From assembly GCF_020731285.1 (NCBI RefSeq), contig NZ_JAJFOW010000018.1:1-64000 (forward strand): DNA of 64,000 bases, written 5' to 3'. A program made the position numbers and the translations under genes. Each line of letters starts with the position of its first letter. Position 1 is the first letter of the stretch. This document shows, in pieces, positions 50,542 to 59,626 of the stretch. Below the pieces are notes generated by a model that was not told the origin of the DNA, made no database searches, and worked only from the letters and a program-made list of their open reading frames with translations. Source of the DNA: Cohnella baijiui. Lineage in GTDB: Bacteria; Bacillota; Bacilli; Paenibacillales; Paenibacillaceae.

Positions 50542-51861
50542 ATGAGCTTATTCCCCAACGTTCCGAAGATTCAATACGAAGGCCGCGGGTCGCGCAATCC
50601 GTTCGCTTTTAAACACTACAACGCCCAAGAGGTCGTCCTCGGCAAGACGATGGAGCAGCACCTGCGCTTCGCGGTCGCATACTGGCATACGTTCAACGCG
50701 AACGGCACCGACCCGTTCGGCGCCGGCACGGCCGTGCGCAGCTGGGATTCGCTGTCCCCGCTGGACAAGTCGAAGGTCCGCGTCGAAGCGAACTTCGAGC
50801 TGCTGGAAAAGCTGAACGTCCCGTTCTACGCGTTCCATGACGCCGATATCGCGCCGGAGGGCGCGACGCTCGCCGAGACGAACAAGAACATCGACGTTAT
50901 CGTAGCCAAGTTGAAGGAATTCCAGCAGTCCACCGGCAAAAAGCTGCTGTGGAACACGGCCAACCTGTTCACCAACCCGCGCTACGTGCACGGCGCCAGC
51001 ACGTCCAGCAACGCCGAAGTGTTCGCCTACTCCGCCGCGACGATTAAGAAGATGCTCGAAGTCGGCAAGGAGCTCGGCGCGGAAAACTACGTCTTCTGGG
51101 GCGGCCGCGAAGGCTACGAGTCGCTGCTGAACACCGACATGGGCCTCGAGCTCGACAACCTGGCCCGTATGCTGCGCATGGCTGTCGATTACGCCAAGGA
51201 AATCGGCTTCGGCGCCCAATTCCTCATCGAACCCAAGCCGAAGGAGCCGACGAAGCACCAATACGACTTCGACGCGGCGACGACGCTGGCGTTCCTGCAC
51301 AAATACGGCCTGAAGGATCACTTCAAGCTGAACATCGAAGCGAACCATGCCACGCTGGCCGGCCATACGTTCGAGCATGAGCTGCGCGTCGCCCGCCTGA
51401 ACGGCGTCCTGGGCTCGATCGACGCCAACCAGGGCGACTACCTGCTGGGCTGGGATACGGACGAATTCCCGACCGACCTGTACTCCACGACGCTGGCGAT
51501 GTTCGAAATCCTCAAAAACGAAGGCGGCATCGGCAAGGGCGGCGTCAACTTCGACGCCAAGGTCCGCCGCGCGTCGTTCGAGGACGAGGATCTGTTCCTC
51601 GCGCACATCGCGGGCATGGATTCGTTCGCGCACGGCCTGAAGGCCGCGGCCAAGCTGATCGAAGACAACGTCCTCGACGGCATCGTCGAAGAGCGCTACG
51701 CGAGCTACCGCGAAGGTATCGGCGCCGAGATCGTCGCCGGCAAGCACACGCTGAAGTCGCTTGAAGCGTACGCGCTCGGCCAGCAGCAGCCGATTCGGAA
51801 CCGTTCCGCCCGTCTCGAGCAAATCCGCCAGACGCTGAACGAAGTCATTACCGGCGTCTAA
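50542..51861 (+). CDS. xylA: Xylose isomerase
   Basis: 439 residues, as in class II xylose isomerases. Family marks are FAVAYWHTFNANGTDPFG, FYAFHDADIAPEGATLAETN with the catalytic His and Asp, FWGGREGYESLLNTDM, FLIEPKPKEPTKHQYDFD with the metal-binding Glu and Lys, and NIEANHATLAGHTFEHELRV. It converts D-xylose to D-xylulose using divalent metal. AAGGAGG precedes the ATG. It is controlled by xylO and followed by xylB. No xylose transporter lies in the cluster, so uptake must come from elsewhere. Confidence 0.98.
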   Translation: MSLFPNVPKIQYEGRGSRNPFAFKHYNAQEVVLGKTMEQHLRFAVAYWHTFNANGTDPFGAGTAVRSWDSLSPLDKSKVRVEANFELLEKLNVPFYAFHDADIAPEGATLAETNKNIDVIVAKLKEFQQSTGKKLLWNTANLFTNPRYVHGASTSSNAEVFAYSAATIKKMLEVGKELGAENYVFWGGREGYESLLNTDMGLELDNLARMLRMAVDYAKEIGFGAQFLIEPKPKEPTKHQYDFDAATTLAFLHKYGLKDHFKLNIEANHATLAGHTFEHELRVARLNGVLGSIDANQGDYLLGWDTDEFPTDLYSTTLAMFEILKNEGGIGKGGVNFDAKVRRASFEDEDLFLAHIAGMDSFAHGLKAAAKLIEDNVLDGIVEERYASYREGIGAEIVAGKHTLKSLEAYALGQQQPIRNRSARLEQIRQTLNEVITGV

Positions 51862-51943
51862 GATTCACCTGCCCAGGCACACGAACAGCGCGGCGCGGTC
51901 CGCGCTGTTCGCGCGAGAAGAAAACGAAGGAGGCCGATCGCAC

Positions 51944-53437
51944 ATGAAGTACGTCATTGGCGTCGATCTGGGCACCAGCGCGGTCAAGACGCTGCTGGTC
52001 GCGCAGGACGGCACCGTCGCCGCCGAGGCGAGCCGCGAATATCCGCTGTACCACGACAAGTCGGGGTGGAGCGAGCAGGATCCGGAAGATTGGGTAAAAG
52101 GCACGATCGACGCGCTCCGGGAGCTCACGAAGACGCCCGGCGTCGATCCGGCGGACATCGAGGGTCTCAGCTTCTCCGGCCAGATGCACGGGCTCGTGCT
52201 GCTGGACGCGGATCGCCGCCCCGTCCGGCGCGCGATTTTGTGGAACGACACGCGCACGACCGAGCAGTGCCGCGAGATCGAGCGCAAGCTGGGCGAACGG
52301 CTGCTCGCCGTCACCCGCAACCCGGCGCTCGAAGGATTCACGCTGCCGAAGCTGCTGTGGGTGCGGGAGCACGAACCGGAGACGTTCGCGAAGGCGCGCG
52401 GCTTCGTCCTGCCGAAGGACTATCTTCGCTACCGCCTGAACGGCGAAATCCACATGGATCTGTCGGACGCCGCCGGCACGCTTCTGCTCGACGTGGCGGG
52501 CAAGCGCTGGAGCGATGAGGTGCTCCAAGCCTTCGAACTGTCCGCGGATCTTTGTCCTCCGCTCGTCGAAGCGGGCGCGCAGACCGGCGCGCTGACGGCC
52601 GAAGCGGCCGCCGAGACGGGACTGGCCGCGAGTACCCGGGTATTCGCGGGCGGCGCGGACAATGCCTGCGGCGCCATCGGAGCCGGCATTCTGAAGCCGG
52701 GGCTGACGCTGTGCAGTATCGGCACGTCGGGCGTCGTCCTGACGCACGAGCCGGACGCTTCCGCGGACTACGCCGGCAAGGTGCACTTCTTCAACCACGG
52801 CAAGGCGGACGCCTTCTACGCGATGGGCGTCACGCTGGCGGCCGGCTACAGCATGAGCTGGTTCCGTAACGCCTTCGGCAAGGGCGAGTCGTACGACGAG
52901 CTGCTCGCCGGCGTGGAGAACATCGCGCCAGGCTCGGGCGGTCTTCTGTTCACGCCTTATCTCGTCGGCGAGCGGACGCCGCACGCGGACGCGGCGATCC
53001 GCGGCAGCTTCATCGGCATCGACGGCTCGCATACCCGCGCGCATTTCGCCCGGGCGGTCATGGAAGGCATCACCTTCTCGTTGAACGAGTCGGTCGACTT
53101 GTTCCGCAAAGCGGGCAAAACCGTCTCCACGATCGTTTCCATCGGCGGCGGCGCCAAAAATCCGACCTGGCTGCAGATGCAGGCGGACATCTTCCAAGCC
53201 GACGTCGTGTCGCTCGCGAACGAGCAGGGGCCGGGGCTCGGTGCGGCGATGCTGGCGGCGGCGGGGTGCGGCTGGTACCCGAGTCTCGACACGTGCGCCG
53301 AAGCGTTCGTCAAGCATGCCAAGACGTATCGGCCGGACGCCGGACGCGCCGCCCGCTACGAGAAGCTGTTCCGCCTCTACCAGCAGGTGTACGCGCAGAC
53401 GCGGGAATTGAATGAAGCGTTAAGTGCTTTCCGATAA
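51944..53437 (+). CDS. xylB: Xylulokinase
   Basis: 497 residues of the FGGY kinase family. GVDLGTSAVKTLLVAQDGTV is the first phosphate loop; GLSFSGQMHGLVLLDADRRP and AILWNDTRTTEQCREIE are the sugar-binding part with the QMHG motif of xylulokinases; VFAGGADNACGAIGAGILKP, LCSIGTSGVVL and ISIGGGAKNPTWLQMQADI are the second-domain loops. It phosphorylates D-xylulose for the pentose phosphate pathway. GGAGG precedes the ATG; it follows xylA by 82 bases in the same transcript. Confidence 0.97.
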   Translation: MKYVIGVDLGTSAVKTLLVAQDGTVAAEASREYPLYHDKSGWSEQDPEDWVKGTIDALRELTKTPGVDPADIEGLSFSGQMHGLVLLDADRRPVRRAILWNDTRTTEQCREIERKLGERLLAVTRNPALEGFTLPKLLWVREHEPETFAKARGFVLPKDYLRYRLNGEIHMDLSDAAGTLLLDVAGKRWSDEVLQAFELSADLCPPLVEAGAQTGALTAEAAAETGLAASTRVFAGGADNACGAIGAGILKPGLTLCSIGTSGVVLTHEPDASADYAGKVHFFNHGKADAFYAMGVTLAAGYSMSWFRNAFGKGESYDELLAGVENIAPGSGGLLFTPYLVGERTPHADAAIRGSFIGIDGSHTRAHFARAVMEGITFSLNESVDLFRKAGKTVSTIVSIGGGAKNPTWLQMQADIFQADVVSLANEQGPGLGAAMLAAAGCGWYPSLDTCAEAFVKHAKTYRPDAGRAARYEKLFRLYQQVYAQTRELNEALSAFR

Positions 53438-53457
53438 CCGTCTTTGTTTGGTAAGAT

Positions 53458-53501
53458 AAAAGGGAGGAAACTTGTCATTCGTGACCGGTTGCCTCCCTTT
53501 T
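53458..53501 (+). terminator. Terminator after xylB
   Basis: AAAAGGGAGG and CCTCCCTTTT form the stem across a 24-base loop and end in T residues. Confidence 0.75.
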
Positions 53502-53506
53502 CGACT

Positions 53507-53548
53507 AGAGCCTCCTGCAACTCCGGCCGGTAACCGGAAGGAGGCTCT
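53507..53548 (+). terminator. Second hairpin after xylB
   Basis: AGAGCCTCCT pairs with AGGAGGCTCT, with an inner CCGG/CCGG pair, followed by TTTCCC. Two terminators in a row insulate xylAB from the SDR gene. Confidence 0.7.
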
Positions 53549-53623
53549 TTCCCATGAGGGAGGGAAACGGAGGACCGCGCGGCGATCGCGCGGATGCTTG
53601 AAAAGCGAGAGGAGGCAGACGGG

Positions 53624-54499
53624 ATGGGAGAGGAAAACGCCGGTGGACGTCGGAGGGTTGCGCTGGTGACGGGGGCTTCGAGCGGGTTCGGCCTGCTTGC
53701 GACCGTGCGGCTCGCCGAGCGGGGCTGGATCGTCTATGCCGGCTTGCGCGACCCCGCGCGCGGATCGGCGCTGCTCGAAGCCGCGAGCCGGGCGGGCGTA
53801 AGCGAGCGGGTGCGCCCGATCGCACTCGACGTGACGCGCGAAGAGCAGGCGCGCGCCGCGGCGGATACGATCGAGGCGGAGGCAGGTGCGATCGACGCGC
53901 TCGTGGCCAACGCGGGCTTCGCCGCCGGCGGGTTCGTGGAGGAGGTGCCGCTCGCCAAATGGCGCGAGCAGTTCGAGACGAACCTGTTCGGCGTCGTGGC
54001 GACGACCCAGGCGGTGCTCCCCCGGATGCGGCGGCAGGGCGGCGGGCGCATCGTGCTCGTCAGCAGCGTGAGCGGCAAGATGGGCTTCCCGTCGATGGGA
54101 CCGTACGTCGCCTCCAAGCATGCGCTGGAAGGACTTGGCGAGTCGCTGCGGCTCGAGCTCGCGCCGTACGGCATCGCCGTCAGCCTCATCCTGCCGGGAC
54201 CGTACCGGACGGCGATCTGGGGGAAGGGGCTGTCCGGGGGCGCGACGCCGGGTCCGGATTCCCCGTACGCCTCCTACTACGCCAAGCTGCTGCCGCAGAT
54301 CGAGCGTTCTGGCGCCCAAGGGGGCGATCCGGATGTCGTCGCGCGGACGATCGTCCGCGCGCTGACCGACGCCCGGCCGAAGCTGCGCTACTTGCCGACC
54401 GGTGGCGAGCGGCTGACGCTGGCGGCCAAACGCTGGCTCCCGTGGCGCTGGATCGAGGCGGCCGTTCTGAAGGCGGTCGCTCCGCGGAACCGGGAGTGA
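53624..54499 (+). CDS. Short-chain dehydrogenase/reductase
   Basis: 291 residues from MGEENAGGRRRVALVTGASS; GGAGG lies eight bases ahead. VTGASSGFGLLATVRLAERG is the TGxxxGxG cofactor loop, VANAGFAAGG the NAG motif, IVLVSSVSGKMGFPSMGPYV the active-site Ser, and the Tyr-Lys pair is in YVASKHALEG. The arrangement and the C-terminal PTGGERLTLAAKRWLPWRWI resemble retinol/3-ketosteroid-type classical SDRs. Substrate unknown. It is not obviously linked to the flanking xylose or ecs genes. Confidence 0.92.
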   Translation: MGEENAGGRRRVALVTGASSGFGLLATVRLAERGWIVYAGLRDPARGSALLEAASRAGVSERVRPIALDVTREEQARAAADTIEAEAGAIDALVANAGFAAGGFVEEVPLAKWREQFETNLFGVVATTQAVLPRMRRQGGGRIVLVSSVSGKMGFPSMGPYVASKHALEGLGESLRLELAPYGIAVSLILPGPYRTAIWGKGLSGGATPGPDSPYASYYAKLLPQIERSGAQGGDPDVVARTIVRALTDARPKLRYLPTGGERLTLAAKRWLPWRWIEAAVLKAVAPRNRE

Positions 54500-54679
54500 G
54501 TGCGGCGTGCGGCGGATGCGAGGCGCGGGCAATTGTCCGGGGCGCGCGACGCCGCTCAGTGCCGACAGCCAACCGGCTTCAGCAACGAACCTTTTGATCG
54601 TCAAGACGTGAGGCAACCGGAGCTGCTGGTTCCGCGTACATAAATACAAAGAGACGAGAAGATGGGGGAGAAGCGCGGA

Positions 54680-55465
54680 ATGACCACACAAGTTTCGAAC
54701 GACCCGTCCGGGCAAGGACCGCTCGTGGAAGTGGACATCCGCGAAGCGGGGTACGAGTCCGGCAAGCCGATATTGCGGGACGTCGCGTTCGACATCCGGC
54801 GCGGCGAGCGGGTCGGCCTGCTCGGTCCGAACGGGGCGGGCAAAAGCACGATTATGAAAGGGCTGCTCGGGCAGTTGCCGCATTGGAGGGGGAACGTCGT
54901 CTGGCAGGGGCGTACGGGGGCGGACGCGCCAAGGCGAGAAATGTCGCGCAGCATCGCCTACATTCCGGAGCAGCCGATCTTGTACGAGCGGTTCACGCTG
55001 TGGGAGCATCTCCAGCTCGCCGCGGCCGTCACGGGCATGTCCGAGGAAGAGCTGAAGGAGCGGTCCGCCCCGCTGCTTCGGCGCTTCCGGTTAACGCACG
55101 CGGTGTACGACTACCCGATCCGCTTTTCCAAAGGAATGCAGCAGAAGATGATGCTCGTCGTCGCTTTTCTGCTCGAGCCGGAGCTGTTTCTCGTGGACGA
55201 GCCGTTCATCGGCCTCGACCCGGCAGCCGTGATGGAGCTGCTGGAGGCGCTCGACGAGGAACGCCGGCGCGGGGCGTCGGTGCTGCTGACGACGCACGTC
55301 CTCGACTCGGCGGAGCGGCTGTGCGACCGGTTCGTGCTGATCCATGCGGGAGGCATCGCCGCCAAAGGAACGCTGCAGGACATTCAGATGATCTCCGGCC
55401 GCCCTGCGGGGACGCCGCTTTTCGACTGCTTCCGCGCCCTGACGGCCGGAGACGATCGCCCGTGA
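54680..55465 (+). CDS. ecsA: EcsA-type ABC transporter ATP-binding protein
   Basis: 261 residues from MTTQVSNDPSGQGPLVEVDI; GGGGGAG lies upstream of 54680, while an ATG 18 bases earlier would place that site inside the gene. Walker A is GLLGPNGAGKSTIMKGLLG, the Q-loop YIPEQPILYERFT, the signature RFSKGMQQKMMLVVAFLLEP, Walker B ELFLVDEPFIGLDP, and the switch His TTHVLDSAERL. The signature reads FSKGMQQK rather than LSGGQ, which is usual for the Ecs branch. EcsAB affects secretion, protein processing and competence in Bacillus. Its stop overlaps the next start (GTGA). Confidence 0.92.
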   Translation: MTTQVSNDPSGQGPLVEVDIREAGYESGKPILRDVAFDIRRGERVGLLGPNGAGKSTIMKGLLGQLPHWRGNVVWQGRTGADAPRREMSRSIAYIPEQPILYERFTLWEHLQLAAAVTGMSEEELKERSAPLLRRFRLTHAVYDYPIRFSKGMQQKMMLVVAFLLEPELFLVDEPFIGLDPAAVMELLEALDEERRRGASVLLTTHVLDSAERLCDRFVLIHAGGIAAKGTLQDIQMISGRPAGTPLFDCFRALTAGDDRP

Positions 55466-56805
55466 GCGGCCGTCGGATGAAGCCGCTCCCGCTGACGCTC
55501 GGAAGGATCGCCGCCTTCTGGCGCAAGGTATGGAAGGGCTGGCGTCTCGTTTTAGATTGGACGGTGCTGCTGTACCTCGCGCTGCCGGCGCTCTGGATCG
55601 GGAGCGGCATCTATCTGGAAGCGATGCGGCAGCCGCCGCCGTGGGTCGACGCCATTCCGGCGGCCGCGCCGATCCTGGTGCTCTCCCTTTTCATGGTGAG
55701 TGCCCGGCTGCGGACGTTTGCCGACCCGGGAGACGGCCTGTTTCTTCGCCATTATCGCGGGTGGACCGCCAAGCTGACCGCGGCGGGACTGGCATACACG
55801 CTGGCGGCACGTTTGCTGCTCGCGGTTACGTTGACGGCGATCGTCTATCCTCTCATGTCGTCCAGGCTCGGCTGGTCCGCGGCCCAAAGCGCCGAGTTGG
55901 CCGCAGCGTCCGCACTGCTCGGGTTCGTCTGGGCGCTGCTGCGGGACGGGATCGAACGGCGCTGGACCGGCTGGCGGCGGACGACCGCCAATTTGGCGGC
56001 CCGCATCGTCCTGTTGACCGGATGGGGGTACGCCGCCGGCTGGTTGTTCAGGGCGGGGATTCCGCTGATCTATGCCGTCGTCGGCCTCTTTTTGCTCGCG
56101 CTCTTTCTCGCTTGGCGACGGATATTCGCCTTCGGCGCGTTCGCGTTGGAGGTGGACGTCGAGCGGGACGCTTATGCGGCCTGCGTCCGCTGGATTTTGT
56201 TCGAGGCGGGCGAGGTCGTCAACCCGCCTTCGACGAAGCGCCCGCTGCTGCTGCCGAAGCCGGTCCGCCTGTTTCGGCGGCGGGATGCAAGGCGGCGCGT
56301 GGCGGAGCTTTGGCTGAAAGCGACCCTTCGCGATCCGAGCATGCTGCGGAGCCTCCTCGTCTTGACCGGCGCCGGATCGATCGCCGTCTGGCTGACGCCG
56401 GTGTGGATCGCGGCCATCGCTTGGGTGGCGATGGTCCTGCTCACGATTCTGTGGCTGCACGGACAATGGAACCAATGGACGACCGAGCGTTACGTCGCGC
56501 TGTTCGATTGGGAGGAAGAGACGCTCCACCGGGGTGAGGAGAGAGCCCGAACCGCGCTGGGGATGCCCATCGCGCTGCTTTGGGCGCTGCTTATCGGCCT
56601 GCAGGTCGGAATCCGCTACGACGGCTGGGCTTGGCTCGCGGCCATTGCCGTTCCGATCGCGGGGTGGGCGGTCGTTCGGTTCATGAACGTGCAGGCAACG
56701 GATTGGTATATGCTTCGGGCGCGCGCGAAGGCGCGGCTTGAAGCGGAAAAGAGGCACAAGGAGGCGGAAGCCGATGAAGCCGAACCATCCGATCCACCTG
56801 CTTAA
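55462..56805 (+). CDS. ecsB: EcsB-type ABC transporter membrane protein
   Basis: 447 residues from the GTG in the GTGA overlap with ecsA; an ATG at 55477 is an alternative start. It has about ten membrane segments, for example LVLDWTVLLYLALPALWIGS, LTAAGLAYTLAARLLLAVTL and GMPIALLWALLIGLQVGIRY, and a cytoplasmic stretch LPKPVRLFRRRDARRRVAEL. Length, topology and position behind ecsA support EcsB. It ends in a charged tail (AEKRHKEAEADEAEPSDPPA) that overlaps the next gene's start by 32 bases, so the three genes are coupled. Confidence 0.88.
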   Translation: MSGRRMKPLPLTLGRIAAFWRKVWKGWRLVLDWTVLLYLALPALWIGSGIYLEAMRQPPPWVDAIPAAAPILVLSLFMVSARLRTFADPGDGLFLRHYRGWTAKLTAAGLAYTLAARLLLAVTLTAIVYPLMSSRLGWSAAQSAELAAASALLGFVWALLRDGIERRWTGWRRTTANLAARIVLLTGWGYAAGWLFRAGIPLIYAVVGLFLLALFLAWRRIFAFGAFALEVDVERDAYAACVRWILFEAGEVVNPPSTKRPLLLPKPVRLFRRRDARRRVAELWLKATLRDPSMLRSLLVLTGAGSIAVWLTPVWIAAIAWVAMVLLTILWLHGQWNQWTTERYVALFDWEEETLHRGEERARTALGMPIALLWALLIGLQVGIRYDGWAWLAAIAVPIAGWAVVRFMNVQATDWYMLRARAKARLEAEKRHKEAEADEAEPSDPPA

Positions 56806-57760
56806 CGGGGATGCGTCGGAAGCGGCGCTCGAAGCGGCCGGGGTCCCCGGCATGCGCTGCGTATGGCGGGAGATCTATACGGCTGGCCCGCTCGCACCGG
56901 ATTGGCGCGTGCTGTGGCGGACCGAGCGCCGCATGGCGTGGCTCGAAGCGCACTACGGCATCCCGCGGGGCGACTTCGTTCGGGAGGCGCTTATGCGCGG
57001 CGGTGTTTGGACGACGGCGATGACGCTGGGCGTTCCGCTCGCGATCTGGTCCGACCCGGACTTGTTCGATCAGACGATCCTGATGGCGATCTGCTGGGGG
57101 CGCGTGCAAGAGAAGGCCGCGAAGCCCGGGCAGGAGCTTCACTATGTGCCGCTGCCTGCCGGCCCGCCCGACGCGGGGGCCATGCAGGACGCATGGCAGC
57201 GCCGCGAAACGTTGGGTGCAGCGGCCATCCAAGCTGCTGCGCGAGCCTGGGAGGCGTATGCCGCCGCCGACCCCGAGGCGCTGCGGCGTTGGCTGGAGGA
57301 GGAAGGGGAGACGCCGCAGCTCGCAGCGCTTGTCGAAGCCTTGCGGTTCCATTTGCTGCGTTTCCCGGGAGCGGACGGGCTGGGGATCGTCGAGCGGGAG
57401 ACGCTGCTCGCGTTCGACGAAGCCGGCGATTTCGGCGAATCGCCGGACGTCGGAGCCGAGGGGTTAAGCGCCCTAACTCTGTTCGGGCGAGTCGCGCCGC
57501 GCGTACCGTTGTTCTGGATGGGCGACCTGCAGTTTTGGCGCTGCCTGGAGAGGCTGGCCGCGTCCGATCCGCCGCTCGTGCGCGCCCGGTCTGCGGACGG
57601 AACGGACCACGCGCTGCCGCCCAGGCTGCCGCGTCTTCACGACGACCCGGCCGGATGCGCCGGATTGCGCTACGCGCTCACCCGTGCGGGACGCGACGTA
57701 CTGGACGGCGTGCGTATGGCGCCCGAGGGCGTGACGGAATGCGAAAGGCTCAGGCTATAA
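56774..57760 (+). CDS. DUF1835 domain protein
   Basis: 328 residues from MKPNHPIHLLNGDASEAALE; GAGGCGGAAG precedes the ATG. HLLNGDASEAALEAAGVPG followed by WREIYTAGPLA is the DUF1835 N-terminal pattern, and AIWSDPDLFDQTILMAICWG resembles its middle (WxxxxxxDQ). A C-terminal part with LSALTLFGRVAPRVPLFWMG and ALTRAGRDVLDG follows. The family has no settled function. Its start lies inside the 3' end of ecsB, so it is translationally coupled to an ABC exporter, which is unusual context. Confidence 0.85.
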   Translation: MKPNHPIHLLNGDASEAALEAAGVPGMRCVWREIYTAGPLAPDWRVLWRTERRMAWLEAHYGIPRGDFVREALMRGGVWTTAMTLGVPLAIWSDPDLFDQTILMAICWGRVQEKAAKPGQELHYVPLPAGPPDAGAMQDAWQRRETLGAAAIQAAARAWEAYAAADPEALRRWLEEEGETPQLAALVEALRFHLLRFPGADGLGIVERETLLAFDEAGDFGESPDVGAEGLSALTLFGRVAPRVPLFWMGDLQFWRCLERLAASDPPLVRARSADGTDHALPPRLPRLHDDPAGCAGLRYALTRAGRDVLDGVRMAPEGVTECERLRL

Positions 57761-57867
57761 ATTCGGCTAAGGATTCGGCATAAGGATGAAGAAGAGCATT
57801 AAGATGAGCCATATCCAGGCGAGGGGAAGCCGAGTAGCTGAAGCCGTCCATTCCGCGTCCCGCATTC

Positions 57868-57895
57868 GGCCTCCCCTCGGTACAGAGGAGAGGCC
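57868..57895 (+). terminator. Weak hairpin after the DUF1835 gene
   Basis: GGCCTC and GAGGCC enclose a second short CTC/GAG pair. The following sequence is only moderately T-rich (GTCTGTCTGTTT). No gene is visible between 57761 and 58046. Confidence 0.35.
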
Positions 57896-58046
57896 GTCTG
57901 TCTGTTTAGTTCCGTCATTTTGCACGCCTTGTCCCCATCCGCCGCATCTCCCTCCCAGCTTTGGTCGTACCATACATGGGGCGGGCTTCCGCCGGACATG
58001 TTAAGGTCGAATGCCCAAGACCAATGACAGGGAGAAGATGCGAGCC

Positions 58047-58427
58047 ATGAGCCATCATGCGGCCTTGATGTTTCAATTTCCCCAAGAGAACAACGCCCGC
58101 CTCGCCTACGATACGCTGGAGGAGCTGGGCTACGAGCCTCACCTGCACCCGGGGGCAAGACTCCATATCCACGTGGTGAACGAGGACCTGACATCCGCGC
58201 TCGAAATCGTGCAGAGCTTCGGCGGCGAAATGATCGAACGGGCTGCGGCCGAAGAGTCGTCGCTGACCTCGGCGGCTTACGGACTCGACTGCATCCCGAT
58301 CCCCGCCCACACGGTGAACGAGGATTGGGTGGATGCGGTCGCTGTCGCCGCTCCGGACGATGGAGCGCCGGTCGAGCGCCGCTTCGAGCCGGATGACGGC
58401 TCGTACGACCACTTCGAAGCCCGATAG
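58047..58427 (+). CDS. Small acidic protein of unknown function
   Basis: About 126 residues from MSHHAALMFQFPQENNARLA; in-frame ATGs also exist at 58011 and 58038, with GGGAG at 58030-58034, so the start is uncertain. The first 75 residues (LAYDTLEELGYEPHLHPGAR, LHIHVVNEDLTSALEIVQSF) predict a beta-alpha-beta fold like ferredoxin-like or DUF2007/ACT-type domains. The C-terminus is acidic (VDAVAVAAPDDGAPVERRFE). It carries several His residues (LHPGARLHIHV). Function unknown; it stands alone ahead of the LacI unit. Confidence 0.75.
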   Translation: MSHHAALMFQFPQENNARLAYDTLEELGYEPHLHPGARLHIHVVNEDLTSALEIVQSFGGEMIERAAAEESSLTSAAYGLDCIPIPAHTVNEDWVDAVAVAAPDDGAPVERRFEPDDGSYDHFEAR

Positions 58428-58512
58428 ATCCGAAGCCGTATCGGGAGCAACGCGAAGCCGCAGGCTTCGCGTTCTCGTCGCGGGCTCCGTGGGTCCCTTA
58501 AAAATGAGAATA

Positions 58513-58551
58513 AAAAAGCGCTTGCAACTTTCCGGGCGGTTGGTCTATAAT
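58513..58551 (+). promoter_or_regulatory. Promoter and cre-like site of the LacI-type gene
   Basis: TTGCAA (58522-58527) and TATAAT (58546-58551) have an 18-base spacer. On the minus strand TGCAAGCGCTTTTT (58513-58526) matches the CcpA cre consensus at all fixed positions but one and overlaps the -35 box, so glucose repression is likely. Confidence 0.7.
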
Positions 58552-58555
58552 GAAC

Positions 58556-58569
58556 CCGAAACGTTTTGG
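58556..58569. promoter_or_regulatory. LacI-type operator O1
   Basis: CCGAAACGTTTTGG, a near-palindrome with the AACGTT centre of LacI-family operators, sits just after the -10 box, over the transcription start. It differs by one base from O3, so the repressor probably controls itself. Confidence 0.82.
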
Positions 58570-58583
58570 AAAGGTGTTTGCAC

Positions 58584-59603
58584 ATGGCTACCATAAAAGA
58601 CATCGCAAAACAGGCAGGTGTATCCGTCACTACGGTATCCAGAGCGCTAAACGGCTACGACGACGTCAACGAAGTTACGCGCAAGAAGATCAAACGGATC
58701 GCGGAAGAGCTGTCGTACAGTCCCAACGCCGTTGCGAGAAGTCTCGTATCCAAGAAGACGCGGACGATCGGCCTCATCATTTCCGACATCAACCGAGCGG
58801 GCGCGAAGGACGCGTTCGCCTACGAAGTGCTGTGCGGCATCAACGACCGTGCGGGAGATCTGAACTACGACCTGCTGCTGTTCAGCACCAGCCCGACCAA
58901 GCAGATCGAGAAGTCGTATACGACGCTGTGCAAGGAACGCAACGTCGAAGGCGCGATCATCTCCGGTCTGCGGCTCGACGACCCCTATCTCCATGAGGTC
59001 ATCGATCAAAACGCGTTTCCGTGCGTGCTGATCGACATTCCGCGAACGGGGGACAACGTCGGCCACATCACGTCCGACAGCCGGGTGGGGGCGAGCATGG
59101 CCGTCCGTCATCTGCTCGAAGGCGGGCACCGCCGGATCGCGATGATCAACGGGCACGACCAGGCGTCCGTCAGCAAGGAACGTTACGAAGGGTACAAGGA
59201 CGCCCTCCGGGAAGCGGGCCTCGAGGTCCGGGAGGACAGCGTCTACGACGGCTTCTTTACGGAGGACGGCGGCGCCGAAGCGATGTACCAGATTTTGATC
59301 CGCCATCCCGACGTGACCGCCGTCTTTTGCGCGAGCGACTTGATGGCGCTGGGAGCGATGCGGACGCTCGAGAAGTTGGGGCGGAAGGTGCCGGACGACA
59401 TGTCCGTGATCGGCTTCGACGATATTACCATCTCGGCGTACTGTTCGCCGAAGCTGACGACGATCCGCCAGGACAAATACGAGCTGGGCTACCAGGGCGC
59501 GCAGCTGCTCATCGACATGCTGGAGCAGCGCACCGACAACCGGAAAATTTTACTCAACAACCAATTGATCGTACGTGAAAGCACGCGGCCTCTTCAGAAG
59601 TGA
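58584..59603 (+). CDS. LacI family transcriptional repressor
   Basis: 339 residues from MATIKDIAKQAGVSVTTVSR with GGAAAGG ahead. The N-terminal helix-turn-helix and hinge (ALNGYDDVNEVTRKKIKRIA, LSYSPNAVARSLVSKKTRTI) are classical. The sugar-binding domain shows IGLIISDINR, PCVLIDIPRTGDNVGHITSD, VFCASDLMALGAMRTLEKLG and DMSVIGFDDITISAYCSPKL. It probably represses the downstream debranching enzyme and ABC genes and itself through three CCGAAACGTTTCGG-type operators; an alpha-glucan breakdown sugar is the likely inducer. The hinge helix (AVARSL) fits operators with a central CG. Confidence 0.95.
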   Translation: MATIKDIAKQAGVSVTTVSRALNGYDDVNEVTRKKIKRIAEELSYSPNAVARSLVSKKTRTIGLIISDINRAGAKDAFAYEVLCGINDRAGDLNYDLLLFSTSPTKQIEKSYTTLCKERNVEGAIISGLRLDDPYLHEVIDQNAFPCVLIDIPRTGDNVGHITSDSRVGASMAVRHLLEGGHRRIAMINGHDQASVSKERYEGYKDALREAGLEVREDSVYDGFFTEDGGAEAMYQILIRHPDVTAVFCASDLMALGAMRTLEKLGRKVPDDMSVIGFDDITISAYCSPKLTTIRQDKYELGYQGAQLLIDMLEQRTDNRKILLNNQLIVRESTRPLQK

Positions 59604-59626
59604 ACCGCGTTTTCTCGAAATGGTTT

